Assembly: GCF_009495355.1 (NCBI RefSeq)
Contig: NZ_VZAD01000052.1
Coordinates: 1 to 54,067 of the forward strand
Reading direction: 5' to 3'
Source of the DNA: Segatella copri
GTDB lineage: Bacteria; Bacteroidota; Bacteroidia; Bacteroidales; Bacteroidaceae
DNA: 54,067 nt
Shown here: one piece after another, positions 27,356 through 35,994 of the stretch
How positions within the stretch are numbered: the first letter of the stretch is position 1
Layout of the letters: every line of letters begins with the position of its first letter
Made by a program: the position numbers and the translations under genes
The notes under the pieces: generated by a model
Databases searched by the model: none
What the model saw: only the letters and a program-made list of their open reading frames with translations
Told to the model about the DNA's origin: nothing

Positions 27356-29680
27356 TTACATTCTATCCTTCTGGCTTTGACCTGCTCCTGTACCCTTATA
27401 CTTGCTTCTCGTAGTATTGAACTTATAGCGGACTGTCAGTGAGATTTTACTTGTTGAGAACTCATCGAAGATGGTTTCCTTCAGTTTGCCGTATTTACCT
27501 ATGATGTGACTGTCGTTCGTGCCAAACACGTCGTTGACATAAAGCTGGAAAGTCAGGCAGTCCTTCAGAAAGCTTTTGTATATTGACACGTCGGTGTTGA
27601 ACATCGGCTTGTAGATATAAAGGTTCTCCTCATATCCCTTTGTGATGTAAGTCATCATAACGGAGAACATCGCCCATTTCGTATCGAAGGTGTTGTTGAG
27701 CTTTAGCTCAGCTACAGGTTTGTTAAGATTATGTCCGTCCCTTGTCTCCAACTTGAACCATTGCTTCTCAACCATAGCTGACAGCATAGGATGCCAGATG
27801 CCAAAGGCAGGCTGCAAGTTGAGCATAGAAGACACATTGTTGTAAGATTTGCCATTTATCATCCTCATCAATCCGATGGTGGCATTGTCCTTATACATCT
27901 CTACTGTCTGATATATCGGATCGGATACATGTTCATAAGTCAAGTTGAAAGTCAACCATTTATAGGCGAGGTCGTAACTGATATCTCTTGAAATCTCTGA
28001 GACAAGAAACGGATTACCGGTTTCGTATGTATAATGATTGCTATATTGCACACCGCTTCTTAATACCCAGTAGTTAGGACGATCGATGTCGGCTGCATAG
28101 CTCAGCTGCATCTGTACATTGCCGATTGGCATAGAAAGGCTGAGAGATGGAAACCAATTGCCGTAATTCTTGCTTTGCTCCGCCATATACTTACCATCGT
28201 CATAATACTTGAAGTCTACATTCTCGTATCGCAATCCAGCTTCCATGTTCAGCTTGCCAAAGTCACGACTATAGATAACGAACGCAGAAGATATGCCTTC
28301 TTTAATGCGGTCTCTTACATTGTCGGAAAGAGTGTTTGGTATGATGGCGTAGTTGGTGTTACGATTGGTGAACGAATACTCGCCTCCTACCGACAAGTCA
28401 CCACCCAAAAGCGGATAAGAGAGCACCATTTTGGAAGCTATCAGGCGGTTGTACTTTGAAGTGGTACTGTTTACAAGTTGGTTTTGTATTTCAGAGTTTA
28501 CCTCCTGATAATGCTCATCTATATTGTTTTTATTGTTTCCTTTAGACCAAAACCAGTCGGTATTGAAGTCAATACCCAATTTCCCTACCTTGCCTACATA
28601 ATATATATTGCTTGACAAGTTGCTATTCTGTCCAAACTCCGATCTAATAGAAGTGTTGGTCTCCGTCAATACTTCATCTCTCAGCACAGAGCCTTCCGTC
28701 TTTCCGTCTGTTATCAGCTTTGGATTGCGCAAGAAACTAAAGTTTGCTCCCAACGAATTGTTGTCGTCAAACTGATAACTGACATTCAAGCGAGAACTAA
28801 AAGTTTCGGTTTTGTTCTTCCAACGTGTTTTATCCTGCTGATTCCATATCTTGTCGAGATATGTCATTTGCTGTAAGTCTTTCTCGTCTGGCGATGATTG
28901 TTTTGCGCCATAGGCATAAGCGCCAAGCTCCAATCCGTTCTTTCGGTAATACATATTCAGCCTGCCATATCCTCCCATGTTCTTTTTCTCGTCATACGAT
29001 CCTTCTGTTGTAGCGTCAAATCCGAATCCATCGCCTTGTATCTTCTTTGTGGTGATACGTATAACAGCCTTAGTGCTTGCAGCATAACGAGCACCTGGGT
29101 TGGATATTACTTCAACCGACCTGATGTTGTCCGAACTTAAACGGTCGAGTTCGCTTCTGTCTCTCATCTGTCGTCCGTTGATATAGATGATAGGCTCGCC
29201 ACGTCCAAACACCTTGATATTGCCATTTTGTGCAGATACGTTAGGTATGCGGTCGAGTAGATGCTCCATTGTTCCTGCCTTTTCAAGGACAGAACCAACA
29301 ATAGTAGTCATCATTCCCCCATTCTTCAAAATGGTCTTTGGCAAAGATGATTTTATCACGACTTCATCGAGCATCTTGCTGTCTTCTTCCATCTTGATAA
29401 CTCCCACATTCACACCTTTGCAGTCCTTGAAGATAGTCTTATAGCCTACAGAAGTTACCTTGAGGATTCCACCGCTACAAGATGAGTCGATAGAAAAACA
29501 CCCATTCTCTCCACTCACAGCCCCATTGACGAATGTTGAATCTTGACGGTTTAGTAGCACTACATTTGCAAATGCCAAAGGCTCTCCCTTGGCATCTACA
29601 ATCTTTCCTGAAATGTTTTGCGCCATCATCTGGGACATTGTTGAGAGACACACAACTATTGTAAAGAAAAACTTTCTCAT
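27356..29680 (-). CDS. TonB-type outer-membrane beta-barrel receptor, copy 2
   Basis: A 774-residue close paralogue of the receptor at 22493-24820, in the opposite orientation. Domains are the same: signal peptide ending MMAQ, carboxypeptidase-regulatory-like domain (ISGKIVDAKGEPLAFANVVL), plug (GRGEPIIYINGRQMRD) and barrel. The first ~260 residues and the last ~25 are almost the same in both copies, while the middle of the barrel, which would form the surface loops, differs clearly. It has a -7-like TATCTTTG (29790-29783) and about 95 bases of leader, but no sigma operon next to it. Confidence 0.88.
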   Translation of the reverse strand: MRKFFFTIVVCLSTMSQMMAQNISGKIVDAKGEPLAFANVVLLNRQDSTFVNGAVSGENGCFSIDSSCSGGILKVTSVGYKTIFKDCKGVNVGVIKMEEDSKMLDEVVIKSSLPKTILKNGGMMTTIVGSVLEKAGTMEHLLDRIPNVSAQNGNIKVFGRGEPIIYINGRQMRDRSELDRLSSDNIRSVEVISNPGARYAASTKAVIRITTKKIQGDGFGFDATTEGSYDEKKNMGGYGRLNMYYRKNGLELGAYAYGAKQSSPDEKDLQQMTYLDKIWNQQDKTRWKNKTETFSSRLNVSYQFDDNNSLGANFSFLRNPKLITDGKTEGSVLRDEVLTETNTSIRSEFGQNSNLSSNIYYVGKVGKLGIDFNTDWFWSKGNNKNNIDEHYQEVNSEIQNQLVNSTTSKYNRLIASKMVLSYPLLGGDLSVGGEYSFTNRNTNYAIIPNTLSDNVRDRIKEGISSAFVIYSRDFGKLNMEAGLRYENVDFKYYDDGKYMAEQSKNYGNWFPSLSLSMPIGNVQMQLSYAADIDRPNYWVLRSGVQYSNHYTYETGNPFLVSEISRDISYDLAYKWLTFNLTYEHVSDPIYQTVEMYKDNATIGLMRMINGKSYNNVSSMLNLQPAFGIWHPMLSAMVEKQWFKLETRDGHNLNKPVAELKLNNTFDTKWAMFSVMMTYITKGYEENLYIYKPMFNTDVSIYKSFLKDCLTFQLYVNDVFGTNDSHIIGKYGKLKETIFDEFSTSKISLTVRYKFNTTRSKYKGTGAGQSQKDRM

Positions 29681-29896
29681 AATACTACTTTTTAATCAAA
29701 CATACTTTTTCGTAAATGTGGTCAAACATTTATACTAACGTAAGTAAACTGCAATTATTTGCCTCATTTTGTATTCCTGGTGCAAAGATATAAAGACTTT
29801 TTTTTACCGAGTAATTTTTCGGAAATATTTAAATTGCATTAAACTACGTTGTACGTGATTATACTTTGCATAATAACGCTAAAACGACATTTTCAC

Positions 29897-30085
29897 TTAC
29901 TTTTTTTTACGGTTTACCTGCATCTTTATTCTATTTGATTCATTAATAAGTTGTCTTGCTACACTATCTTTATAGAATGCAATCTCAATCATTTTGTGGT
30001 AGTGATAGACGGAATCTTCATACACATCAACTTGGGTTCTTAATTTATCAATTATGTCTTCGTCTCGTTGGACATCGAAAAGCAT
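29897..30085 (-). CDS. Small protein, paralogous to the opposing plus-strand frame
   Basis: About 62 residues from the ATG at 30085 (frame open to 30169). It is charged and helical, with a core reading YEDSVYHYHKMIEIAFYKDS and a basic tail. The same core appears on the plus strand at 30104-30202 (YEDSIRHHHEMVEMATYK), head to head. No known family is recognised. It may be a remnant of a longer gene. Confidence 0.35.
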   Translation of the reverse strand: MLFDVQRDEDIIDKLRTQVDVYEDSVYHYHKMIEIAFYKDSVARQLINESNRIKMQVNRKKK

Positions 30086-30259
30086 TTTTCTGTTTGCCAA
30101 GATGAGAAAGTTATAGATGATGTAAGAAATCGTGTTGCTGCCTACGAGGATTCTATACGCCATCATCATGAAATGGTTGAAATGGCTACTTATAAAATTT
30201 CAAAGATTATAAGCCCCGAATTTTCTACCACTGCTTCATTTTCTGTTTTTTGGAATTAG
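30068..30259 (+). pseudogene. Inverted paralogous fragment of the small protein
   Basis: An open frame of 63 codons whose residues 13-45 match residues of the minus-strand neighbour at about 18 of 33 positions. Most nucleotide differences are at third positions, so both copies once evolved as coding sequence. After YKIS the similarity stops and the C-terminus overlaps the end of the 187-residue membrane protein gene. It is likely a broken copy. Confidence 0.35.
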
Positions 30260-30799
30260 CGTTATTGATTCAAGTTTGGCAACATTGGCCGAGATAGGTT
30301 TGATAGTCAGCCTTACATCGTACTGTTCAGGGAGTAGCTTTACATTTGGGTATTGGTTGAGATTGTAACTTCTCCTAAATGGAGTTTCGTTATAACGGAA
30401 ACATACCTCAACTATTCTACTTGTTGAATATCCCCTCAGCTGAGTTGTCAATGTTGTCGGTTTGATAGACCCCGCTTTTACATTCCAATAGACAAAAAGC
30501 ACAAGAAAAGTAGAAAGACCGCCAACAGTAGCAAATTTCAAATACTTGCCATATTGGGATTTTCGGGAAATGATAAAACAACCGACAGCAACAAGCCATA
30601 CGACAATCATCAAGAAATCATATACACGGTTGGAGATAAGGAACCCTCTTGAAAGCCATAAAACTGCACCCATAAGCGCGATAATCGCCAATAAAAAATA
30701 GTCAATCGACCGTGAACGTATCGACTGATATATCCATTTGCCTATGCCATAAGCAATAGCGATTCCGACTATATAGCGCAGCATGATTTCCATACTCAT
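30236..30799 (-). CDS. Small integral membrane protein, unknown function
   Basis: A 187-residue protein with about four hydrophobic helices in the first 110 residues (for example YFLLAIIALMGAVLWL and FLMIVVWLVAVGCFII), then a soluble domain of about 75 residues (RSYNLNQYPNVKLLPEQYDV). It overlaps the preceding gene by 4 bases (ATGA), so it is translated with the DKNYY-type lipoprotein. No family is recognised. Confidence 0.6.
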   Translation of the reverse strand: MSMEIMLRYIVGIAIAYGIGKWIYQSIRSRSIDYFLLAIIALMGAVLWLSRGFLISNRVYDFLMIVVWLVAVGCFIISRKSQYGKYLKFATVGGLSTFLVLFVYWNVKAGSIKPTTLTTQLRGYSTSRIVEVCFRYNETPFRRSYNLNQYPNVKLLPEQYDVRLTIKPISANVAKLESITLIPKNRK

Positions 30800-32004
30800 T
30801 TTCCATATTTCTTTTTCAGATATTCACGCAGTTTGGGAGAATCCTTGCCTTCATATATTCGGTTGCGGTCGAACACCGTCCAACTGTCGCCGTCCGGGAA
30901 TGTCATCTTCTCAAAACTTCCAGGGTCAGCACCTTGAATGATGGAGTCGTTCCAAAACACATGTTTGTCATCTTTCCCATAGTTGAAATCTCCCCCGAAA
31001 CCTCCCTCGGACACAGGCTGGAAAGTTTTGGGATTTGCCCCGACAACTAATTGGGAACTCCACCAGACATGCGATTTATCCTTGTACCAGTTGTCGGAAA
31101 TATGCTCGAAAGTCGCGACATCGGCTTTAGGAAGGATATTAAAATGGGAATCGTAGATATTCGTTCCGTCGGAATACATCAAACGGCCTACTTCGGTGAG
31201 TTTGGAATAATCTTTTATTTGGGTTGGAATCCCTTTATTGTAAGCCCTGTGCTTGTCTTGCCCTATATAGAAGTCCACTTCCTTGAACGTCGCAGGGTCA
31301 GCACCGGGAACCTCCTTGTCCATGAAAAACACTTTGTGCTTGTCAGCGGCATAGTCTCCTGATTGGTCCGGAGTCTTTGCTTCAATCGGGTGGAAAGTCT
31401 CGTAATCGATATCTGTAATCACACCTCCTGCAAGGTAGTATCCATTGTATTTGTCTTTTGCCCAATGAGTTTCCCAAGAATCTGAACTGCCTAAGATTTT
31501 GAATGTCGATTTATCTCTTACGTTCAGTGCTTTCCCATCCCAATAAAAATCGTTGGCATCTTCTGCAAAATAGTAGGAATGCACTTTGAATGTTGCCGGA
31601 TGCGCCTTTTCTATCAATTTACCGGAAACATATACATGCGTATTGTCTGCTGCATACGATTTGGTAAGCACACGGAACGAGCCGCCATCGGCACCATTGA
31701 TAATATCGCCCTCGTAGAATGCGTGTTTCTTGTCTCGACCATAATCATCATTCAGTATTTCAAAAGTCTTTGGGTCTGCATCAACATGACTTGAAGTATA
31801 ACCGCTTCCTTCATTCCACGTATTCCATGTTACCTCCTTACCATCGTTTTTATATCCGACAGAACATGAAACTAGGGTCATCAATACCAAAAGTATTGAT
31901 GTAATGAATATAGATTTCTTAGGAGTTTGCGAACCTAACTTACTTTGTGCTGTTGCTCCGAATGCTATAAGCAGGGAGCAAAATATTAACATAAATCCCT
32001 TCAT
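30796..32004 (-). CDS. DKNYY-repeat protein with two consecutive export signals
   Basis: A 402-residue protein made of repeated units of the form D(K/H)..V(Y/F)..G..I.GADP.TF, as in the DKNYY family of Bacteroidota and Fusobacteria surface proteins of unknown role. The N-terminus is odd: a complete signal peptide (MKGFMLIFCSLLIAFGATAQ) is followed by a second, lipoprotein-type one (ITSILLVLMTLVSC, with the lipid Cys near 47). No good start codon lies before the second, so the gene looks like a fusion of a foreign leader to a lipoprotein gene. It overlaps the downstream membrane-protein gene. Confidence 0.65.
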   Translation of the reverse strand: MKGFMLIFCSLLIAFGATAQSKLGSQTPKKSIFITSILLVLMTLVSCSVGYKNDGKEVTWNTWNEGSGYTSSHVDADPKTFEILNDDYGRDKKHAFYEGDIINGADGGSFRVLTKSYAADNTHVYVSGKLIEKAHPATFKVHSYYFAEDANDFYWDGKALNVRDKSTFKILGSSDSWETHWAKDKYNGYYLAGGVITDIDYETFHPIEAKTPDQSGDYAADKHKVFFMDKEVPGADPATFKEVDFYIGQDKHRAYNKGIPTQIKDYSKLTEVGRLMYSDGTNIYDSHFNILPKADVATFEHISDNWYKDKSHVWWSSQLVVGANPKTFQPVSEGGFGGDFNYGKDDKHVFWNDSIIQGADPGSFEKMTFPDGDSWTVFDRNRIYEGKDSPKLREYLKKKYGK

Positions 32005-32011
32005 AGCTACA

Positions 32012-32176
32012 TTATAATTTGCAAATATTATATGAAACCTTTGTCCCGAAGTCGAAGATTATTTTCAAACCAGAAGAAAGGTCTTTCTCAATACCCTTTA
32101 CCTCGCAATAATAACGATGTTGTGCAAACGCATTGCCAACATTACAAATAAGGCATAAAGCCAATAAATATTTCAT
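32012..32176 (-). pseudogene. Truncated small secreted protein (54 residues)
   Basis: Starts MKYLLALCLICNVGNAFAQ, a clear signal peptide, then HRYYCEVKGIEKDLSSG and FDFGTKVSY before an early stop. From memory, the HRYYCEVKG/SSGLKIIFDFG block is the start of a widespread Bacteroidota secreted protein about twice as long, so this is probably a C-terminally truncated copy. It is too short for usual gene calling. It lies 8 bases upstream of the DKNYY gene. Confidence 0.5.
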
Positions 32177-32203
32177 AATAGTCTTACTCATTTCTTTCTT
32201 GTT

Positions 32204-32464
32204 TTATAGTCCTTGTGATACTTTGCTATACACTTGTTGGAAAACTCTTTCATTGATGGCATTCTGGAAGCTCTTGTTGTCAAGTTGTTCTTTCATCTGT
32301 ATAACTGCATCCTTTGTCGGTTCAAGCAGCACGTCAATGCGGCGCAACACCAACATAGGCAGAATGACCTTCTTGTAATCGCCTTTGTTGAATGCGTTCA
32401 CAAGTACATCATTGGCTATGTTCCAGATGAACGAGAACAAAAAGTTATATTGTGACTGTTCCAT
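32204..32464 (-). pseudogene. hsdM: N-terminal stub of type I restriction methylase subunit HsdM
   Basis: The 86 residues match the HsdM N-terminal helical domain: FIWNIANDVLVNAF, YKKVILPMLVLRRIDVLLEP. Full HsdM proteins are about 500-550 residues and include an NPPF methylase motif, which is absent here. The frame stops at 32204 and unrelated small genes follow, so the rest of the operon (hsdM body, hsdS, hsdR) has been lost. An HTH regulator that usually heads such operons lies 13 bases upstream. Confidence 0.75.
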
Positions 32465-32477
32465 TATGTCTTGTCTT

Positions 32478-32690
32478 TTATTTAGTACTACGTTCTTTCG
32501 CGTCTGAGATAAGTTCCTTCATATCCACAGACAATATCTGTGCAATTTCAAGAAGCGTTGTAAGGTTGGGTTGGGTACGATTGCACACATAGGCATTGAC
32601 CGTACTAAAACTCTTGCCCATTTTCTTGGAAAGCCAAGTTTGGCTTATTCCTTTCTCCTCTAAAACTGCCTTTATGCGATTTAACTTCAT
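32478..32690 (-). CDS. Cro/CI-type HTH regulator
   Basis: About 70 residues from the ATG at 32690 (MKLNRIKAVLEEKG; the frame is open to 32711). The helix-turn-helix ISQTWLSKKMGKSFSTVNAY is typical of XRE regulators that precede type I restriction-modification operons in Bacteroidota, where they control modification. Here the operon is reduced to an HsdM stub, so the regulator may be orphaned. Confidence 0.8.
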   Translation of the reverse strand: MKLNRIKAVLEEKGISQTWLSKKMGKSFSTVNAYVCNRTQPNLTTLLEIAQILSVDMKELISDAKERSTK

Positions 32691-32887
32691 ATGTTTATTG
32701 CATTTTACCATACAAAAATAATAATTTATTGCGATAATCTATTATAAAAAGCAAAAATTTAGCATTTTAATATAAGATGATTTTAGCCGAAGATACCACA
32801 AATCCGACTTTTTATACTTATTTTAGAGGCTTTATAGCTCTGTTTATAGGTTTTGGCTTAAAAGTAAAGTTGTAATTTTCTAAAGAG

Positions 32888-32943
32888 ATAGGCAAACGCC
32901 CAACTTCTTGATTTTCAATCAAAGTCCAATTTAGAGCGAGTTA
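32888..32943 (-). repeat. 56-bp inverted repeat, right copy
   Basis: Reverse complement of 27081-27136 with two mismatches. It lies in the long gap 32712-33296 between the HTH gene and the B12-binding lipoprotein gene. Apart from this copy and the 21-bp array the gap is AT-rich without genes. Confidence 0.9.
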
Positions 32944-33001
32944 TGCCTTATAACCCAAAGAAAAAGGTCGCTTAATACTGGTGAAATCTTTCTCTTATAC
33001 T

Positions 33002-33140
33002 ATATAAAAGTTCTGTTTAGCCTATAAAAGTTCTATTCAAAGGCTTTGAATGTCCGTTCAGAGTCTTTGAATGTCCGTTCAGAGCCTTTGAATGTACGTT
33101 CAGAGCCTTTGAATGTACGTTCAAAGCCTTTGAACGGAGA
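33002..33140. repeat. Tandem 21-bp repeats
   Basis: Four near-identical units beginning CTTTGAATGTCCGTTCAGAG run from 33044 to 33127, with a partial fifth. They are preceded by two diverged units containing TATAAAAGTTCTGTTT. The 12-base word AAAGTTCTGTTT is shared with the 21-bp array near 7.9 kb, so the two arrays are related. Confidence 0.8.
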
Positions 33141-33296
33141 TTTCAATGTGATTTAATGATTTTTGTTTGTGGTTTAACGATTTTAGTTGACCACTCTAAG
33201 TATTATTGACAATACGAGTAGACTCGGTTATGCCTTATTTATAATTCACATTGACTTACTTAATTTTTAGTCATCTTTACAGTTGACTACTTATGT

Positions 33297-34505
33297 CTAT
33301 AGTCGCAAATAATACCTCAATGCTCCCAACGAACGGGTGGTCTCGGGATGCGAGAGGATGATAAACTCTCGAAGCAGGCGCTCGGGATGAAAACTGGTCT
33401 GCTCGAAATAAGGCTGCGAACTGGTGCTTGCCTGAAAGACTCGCCCCGTCTTCATCGCCTTCAGCTGGCTGTAGCCGGGATATTCCTGCAGCAACTCGGC
33501 ACGCGAGAGAGGATGGTCGCCCCAATACTTTGTCGCCCAGACATCCACCTTGTCAGCCTTTGCCAAAATCTGCTCAGGACTCATGGGAAGACTGCCGCTA
33601 TGGGTATCGTCGGCAAAGAGATAACGGGCATGAGCATCCTGCAGCAAGGTGCCTATGGTGCTGCGTCCGCCAGAAACATACCACACACTTCCCGTCTTGC
33701 GCTCGGTAAGGATGGAATAGCCTAAGGGCAATTTGGCTGCAAAGGCTTTCAAATGGAGATAAGATTTCTCTATGCCGTTAAAAAGACTGGTAGCCTTTTC
33801 GGAACCGTAGAGCAAGCCGTAAAACTTAATCCACTCAGAACGGCCCAAGGGCGAGGTCTCCATATAGTCGGCAGCCTCGATGATAGGTATTTGCAAGGCC
33901 GATAGTTTGCCGTAACCGCCGCTGTTCTCGAAGGGCGAGAGAAGCAGGGCATCGGGACGGAGCGACATGATGCGCTCGATATCTGGCTGCATGCTGGAAC
34001 CGCAGTTGGATATGTAGGGACGAGACTTGTGTGAAGTACGCCTCTGAACATCGGGAATAAGGATGTACTCGAGGTCGCAGACACCCGCGATGGCTTGCTG
34101 ACGGCCCAGCTCGTAGAGCAGCTGACAATGGGCTGAAGTGGTGATGATGCTCTTCGTCAGGGGTGTGCGCAGGATGTCGCAGGGTGTTGTTCCTGTTATT
34201 GCTGTCTTCTGGTCGGCCAGTTTCTTAGCCACCTCGTCGCCTTCTGCCCCCTTGGGAACGAGTAGATAGCGATGAAGCTCCCCACCCTGTTTCCAGGGAT
34301 TGAGCACCACAGCCTCAGTATAACCCTTGTGGCGAATGAGTTGTAAGTACTTGGCATAGTCGAGTTGGATGGTGTCGCCCGAAGCCTGAGCTGTAGCAGT
34401 TCGGTTTCCGCACGAGTTGAACAACAGCATAAAGCCAGAGAGCCATACCAGCACACAGAGCGCCAGCATATTATAATGTTGATAATACCTTTTTGTAATT
34501 GACAT
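33297..34505 (-). CDS. btuF: BtuF-like periplasmic cobalamin-binding lipoprotein
   Basis: A 402-residue lipoprotein (lipobox ending FNSC at Cys32) of the class III ABC substrate-binding fold used for B12, haem and siderophores. Characteristic segments are LYELGRQQAIAGVCD, IERIMSLRPDALLLSP and VWATKYWGD. A vitamin B12 role is assigned from its place downstream of the btuB/btuG genes under the cobalamin riboswitch. The btuC and btuD genes that normally follow are not in the window; instead repeats and an accessory segment lie downstream. Confidence 0.78.
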   Translation of the reverse strand: MSITKRYYQHYNMLALCVLVWLSGFMLLFNSCGNRTATAQASGDTIQLDYAKYLQLIRHKGYTEAVVLNPWKQGGELHRYLLVPKGAEGDEVAKKLADQKTAITGTTPCDILRTPLTKSIITTSAHCQLLYELGRQQAIAGVCDLEYILIPDVQRRTSHKSRPYISNCGSSMQPDIERIMSLRPDALLLSPFENSGGYGKLSALQIPIIEAADYMETSPLGRSEWIKFYGLLYGSEKATSLFNGIEKSYLHLKAFAAKLPLGYSILTERKTGSVWYVSGGRSTIGTLLQDAHARYLFADDTHSGSLPMSPEQILAKADKVDVWATKYWGDHPLSRAELLQEYPGYSQLKAMKTGRVFQASTSSQPYFEQTSFHPERLLREFIILSHPETTRSLGALRYYLRL

Positions 34506-34610
34506 GATTTTTTTTATAATGGAAGTTCAAGAAGTTAATCAAACTCAAGTTTCACATATGGTTCAAGTATGGGCTGAAGGCCCAGAAGTTCCTGAAGTTC
34601 CAGAAGCAGC

Positions 34611-34808
34611 ACGCCCTGAAAGGGAAGAAGCTCTTAGCCCAGGGCATCGCCCTGGGTAATTACGGCAGCAAACCTGTCGCCCTGTAAGGGCAAAAGCTTT
34701 AAAATACCGGACAATATACAAAGCTTTTGCCCTTACAGGGCGCCTTGCTGATTGTCATTGTACCCAGGGCGATGCCCTGGGCTAAGAGCTTCTGCCCTTT
34801 CAGGGCGT
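34611..34808. repeat. REP-like long palindromic element
   Basis: Outer arms of 48 bases (34611-34658 and 34761-34808) match at 47 positions when inverted and begin ACGCCCTGAAAGGG. An inner pair, TCGCCCTGTAAGGGCAAAAG and its complement near 34720-34742, forms a second stem. The GC-rich CCCAGGGCGATGCCCTGGG core recurs in many Prevotella/Bacteroides intergenic regions, from memory. It fills most of the gap 34506-34857 and could end or attenuate the B12 operon before btuF. Confidence 0.85.
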
Positions 34809-34857
34809 GTGGGGCAAAACTTGCGAAACTTCAGTTAATCAACAACTACTTGAAAAA

Positions 34858-35991
34858 TCAGAATACCACTTTCTTGCCCTTGTGGATGTAGATTTTGCCG
34901 CGTTCCACACGTTCCACCCTTTGTCCTGTAAGAGTATAGTAGGCAGCATCGCCCTGCATCTGGTGATCAGGAACCGTGGGGAGCTGGATGCCTGAAGAAG
35001 GACGTTTGCGAGGCGTGATGATGTAGGGATTGTCGTCGTAGCCTTCCACGAGATGTAGGTCTACCACGGAACTGACCTCTGTAGAAGTCTCTCCTAACCA
35101 TCCGCAATACTGGAAGATGCCCGTCTTTACACGGATGAAATCAATATGGTCAAGAACTACTTGATTGCCCTCATCATCTACCGCCCAGTTGATATCGAAG
35201 GAAGAATAGAGTGAATCGGTGGCGGGACAAGCATCCGCATAGCCATAGGCATCCTTGGCATAACGATACTGCACCCAATAGGTACCCTTTCCACTGGTAT
35301 CGATGGCATTGTTGGGCAACTTACCACCCTTAAAAGTCAGTTCATCCTTACCTTCCCAAAGAGGCCAATACGACTGACGATGATAAACATTCTTGCAATG
35401 ATAGCCGGTAGAATCACGGCGTTCACCATTCTTGTCTGTCCACGAACATTCCCATTTGATATAATTATCGTGGGAGGGGCCGAACTGCGAATGTTCACCG
35501 CTTTCCGCCGTAGGCTTGTGATAAGTGATTTCGAAGTCATGGATTTCGGAGGTATAGTATTCCGAGCCTGCAAGCTCATACCATTTTGCCGACTCCAAGT
35601 TCTTGCCGACTCCCACATATACGATACCTGGTTCGATGGAACCACCAATCGTAGCTGCACCATAAATTGGGTCAGCGTTAGCGTAGAATCCATTGCCCAA
35701 TACAAGGAAGTCTGAACCCGGCTTGTTTTCGATGGCATGATCGAACTTCACTGTGATATATCCGCCGAAGGTACCAAGATGAACAAGCGCATCACTGTTC
35801 AACTGTTCCTCACATCTCTGATTGACCTCCTCTTGGGTAGTGTTCTCATCAGCAGAAGGCAATGTATTAACAAATTGCCCTGGAGCAGGATGATATTCCA
35901 AGACTTTCACTTGCTGAGTCTGTGCCTGTCCACAAAGGCCAAGCACAGACAAGACAGAAGTCAATATAACTTGTTTTATACTTAAAACCAT
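34858..35991 (-). CDS. Secreted protein of the B12 operon, unknown function
   Basis: A 377-residue exported protein (signal peptide ending GLCGQAQ) rich in Tyr, Gly and Asp, like a surface beta-sandwich binder (DFLVLGNGFYANADPIYGAA, then WAVDDEGNQVVLDHIDFIRV). It ends with a short tail, YYTLTGQRV...GKIYIHKGKKVVF, that resembles C-terminal tails of many Prevotella secreted proteins. It starts 3 bases after the DUF4465 gene, so it belongs to the riboswitch-controlled operon and probably helps capture cobalamin. No family is firmly recognised. Confidence 0.65.
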   Translation of the reverse strand: MVLSIKQVILTSVLSVLGLCGQAQTQQVKVLEYHPAPGQFVNTLPSADENTTQEEVNQRCEEQLNSDALVHLGTFGGYITVKFDHAIENKPGSDFLVLGNGFYANADPIYGAATIGGSIEPGIVYVGVGKNLESAKWYELAGSEYYTSEIHDFEITYHKPTAESGEHSQFGPSHDNYIKWECSWTDKNGERRDSTGYHCKNVYHRQSYWPLWEGKDELTFKGGKLPNNAIDTSGKGTYWVQYRYAKDAYGYADACPATDSLYSSFDINWAVDDEGNQVVLDHIDFIRVKTGIFQYCGWLGETSTEVSSVVDLHLVEGYDDNPYIITPRKRPSSGIQLPTVPDHQMQGDAAYYTLTGQRVERVERGKIYIHKGKKVVF

Positions 35992-35994
35992 AAA

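Noticed and set aside
27081..32943. Integrative element with its own recombinase
   Set aside because: No integrase, transposase, relaxase or conjugation gene is found inside; only the flanking repeats support mobility.
33002..33140. Possible CRISPR array
   Set aside because: The units abut directly without unique spacers and no cas genes are near, so it is a plain tandem repeat.
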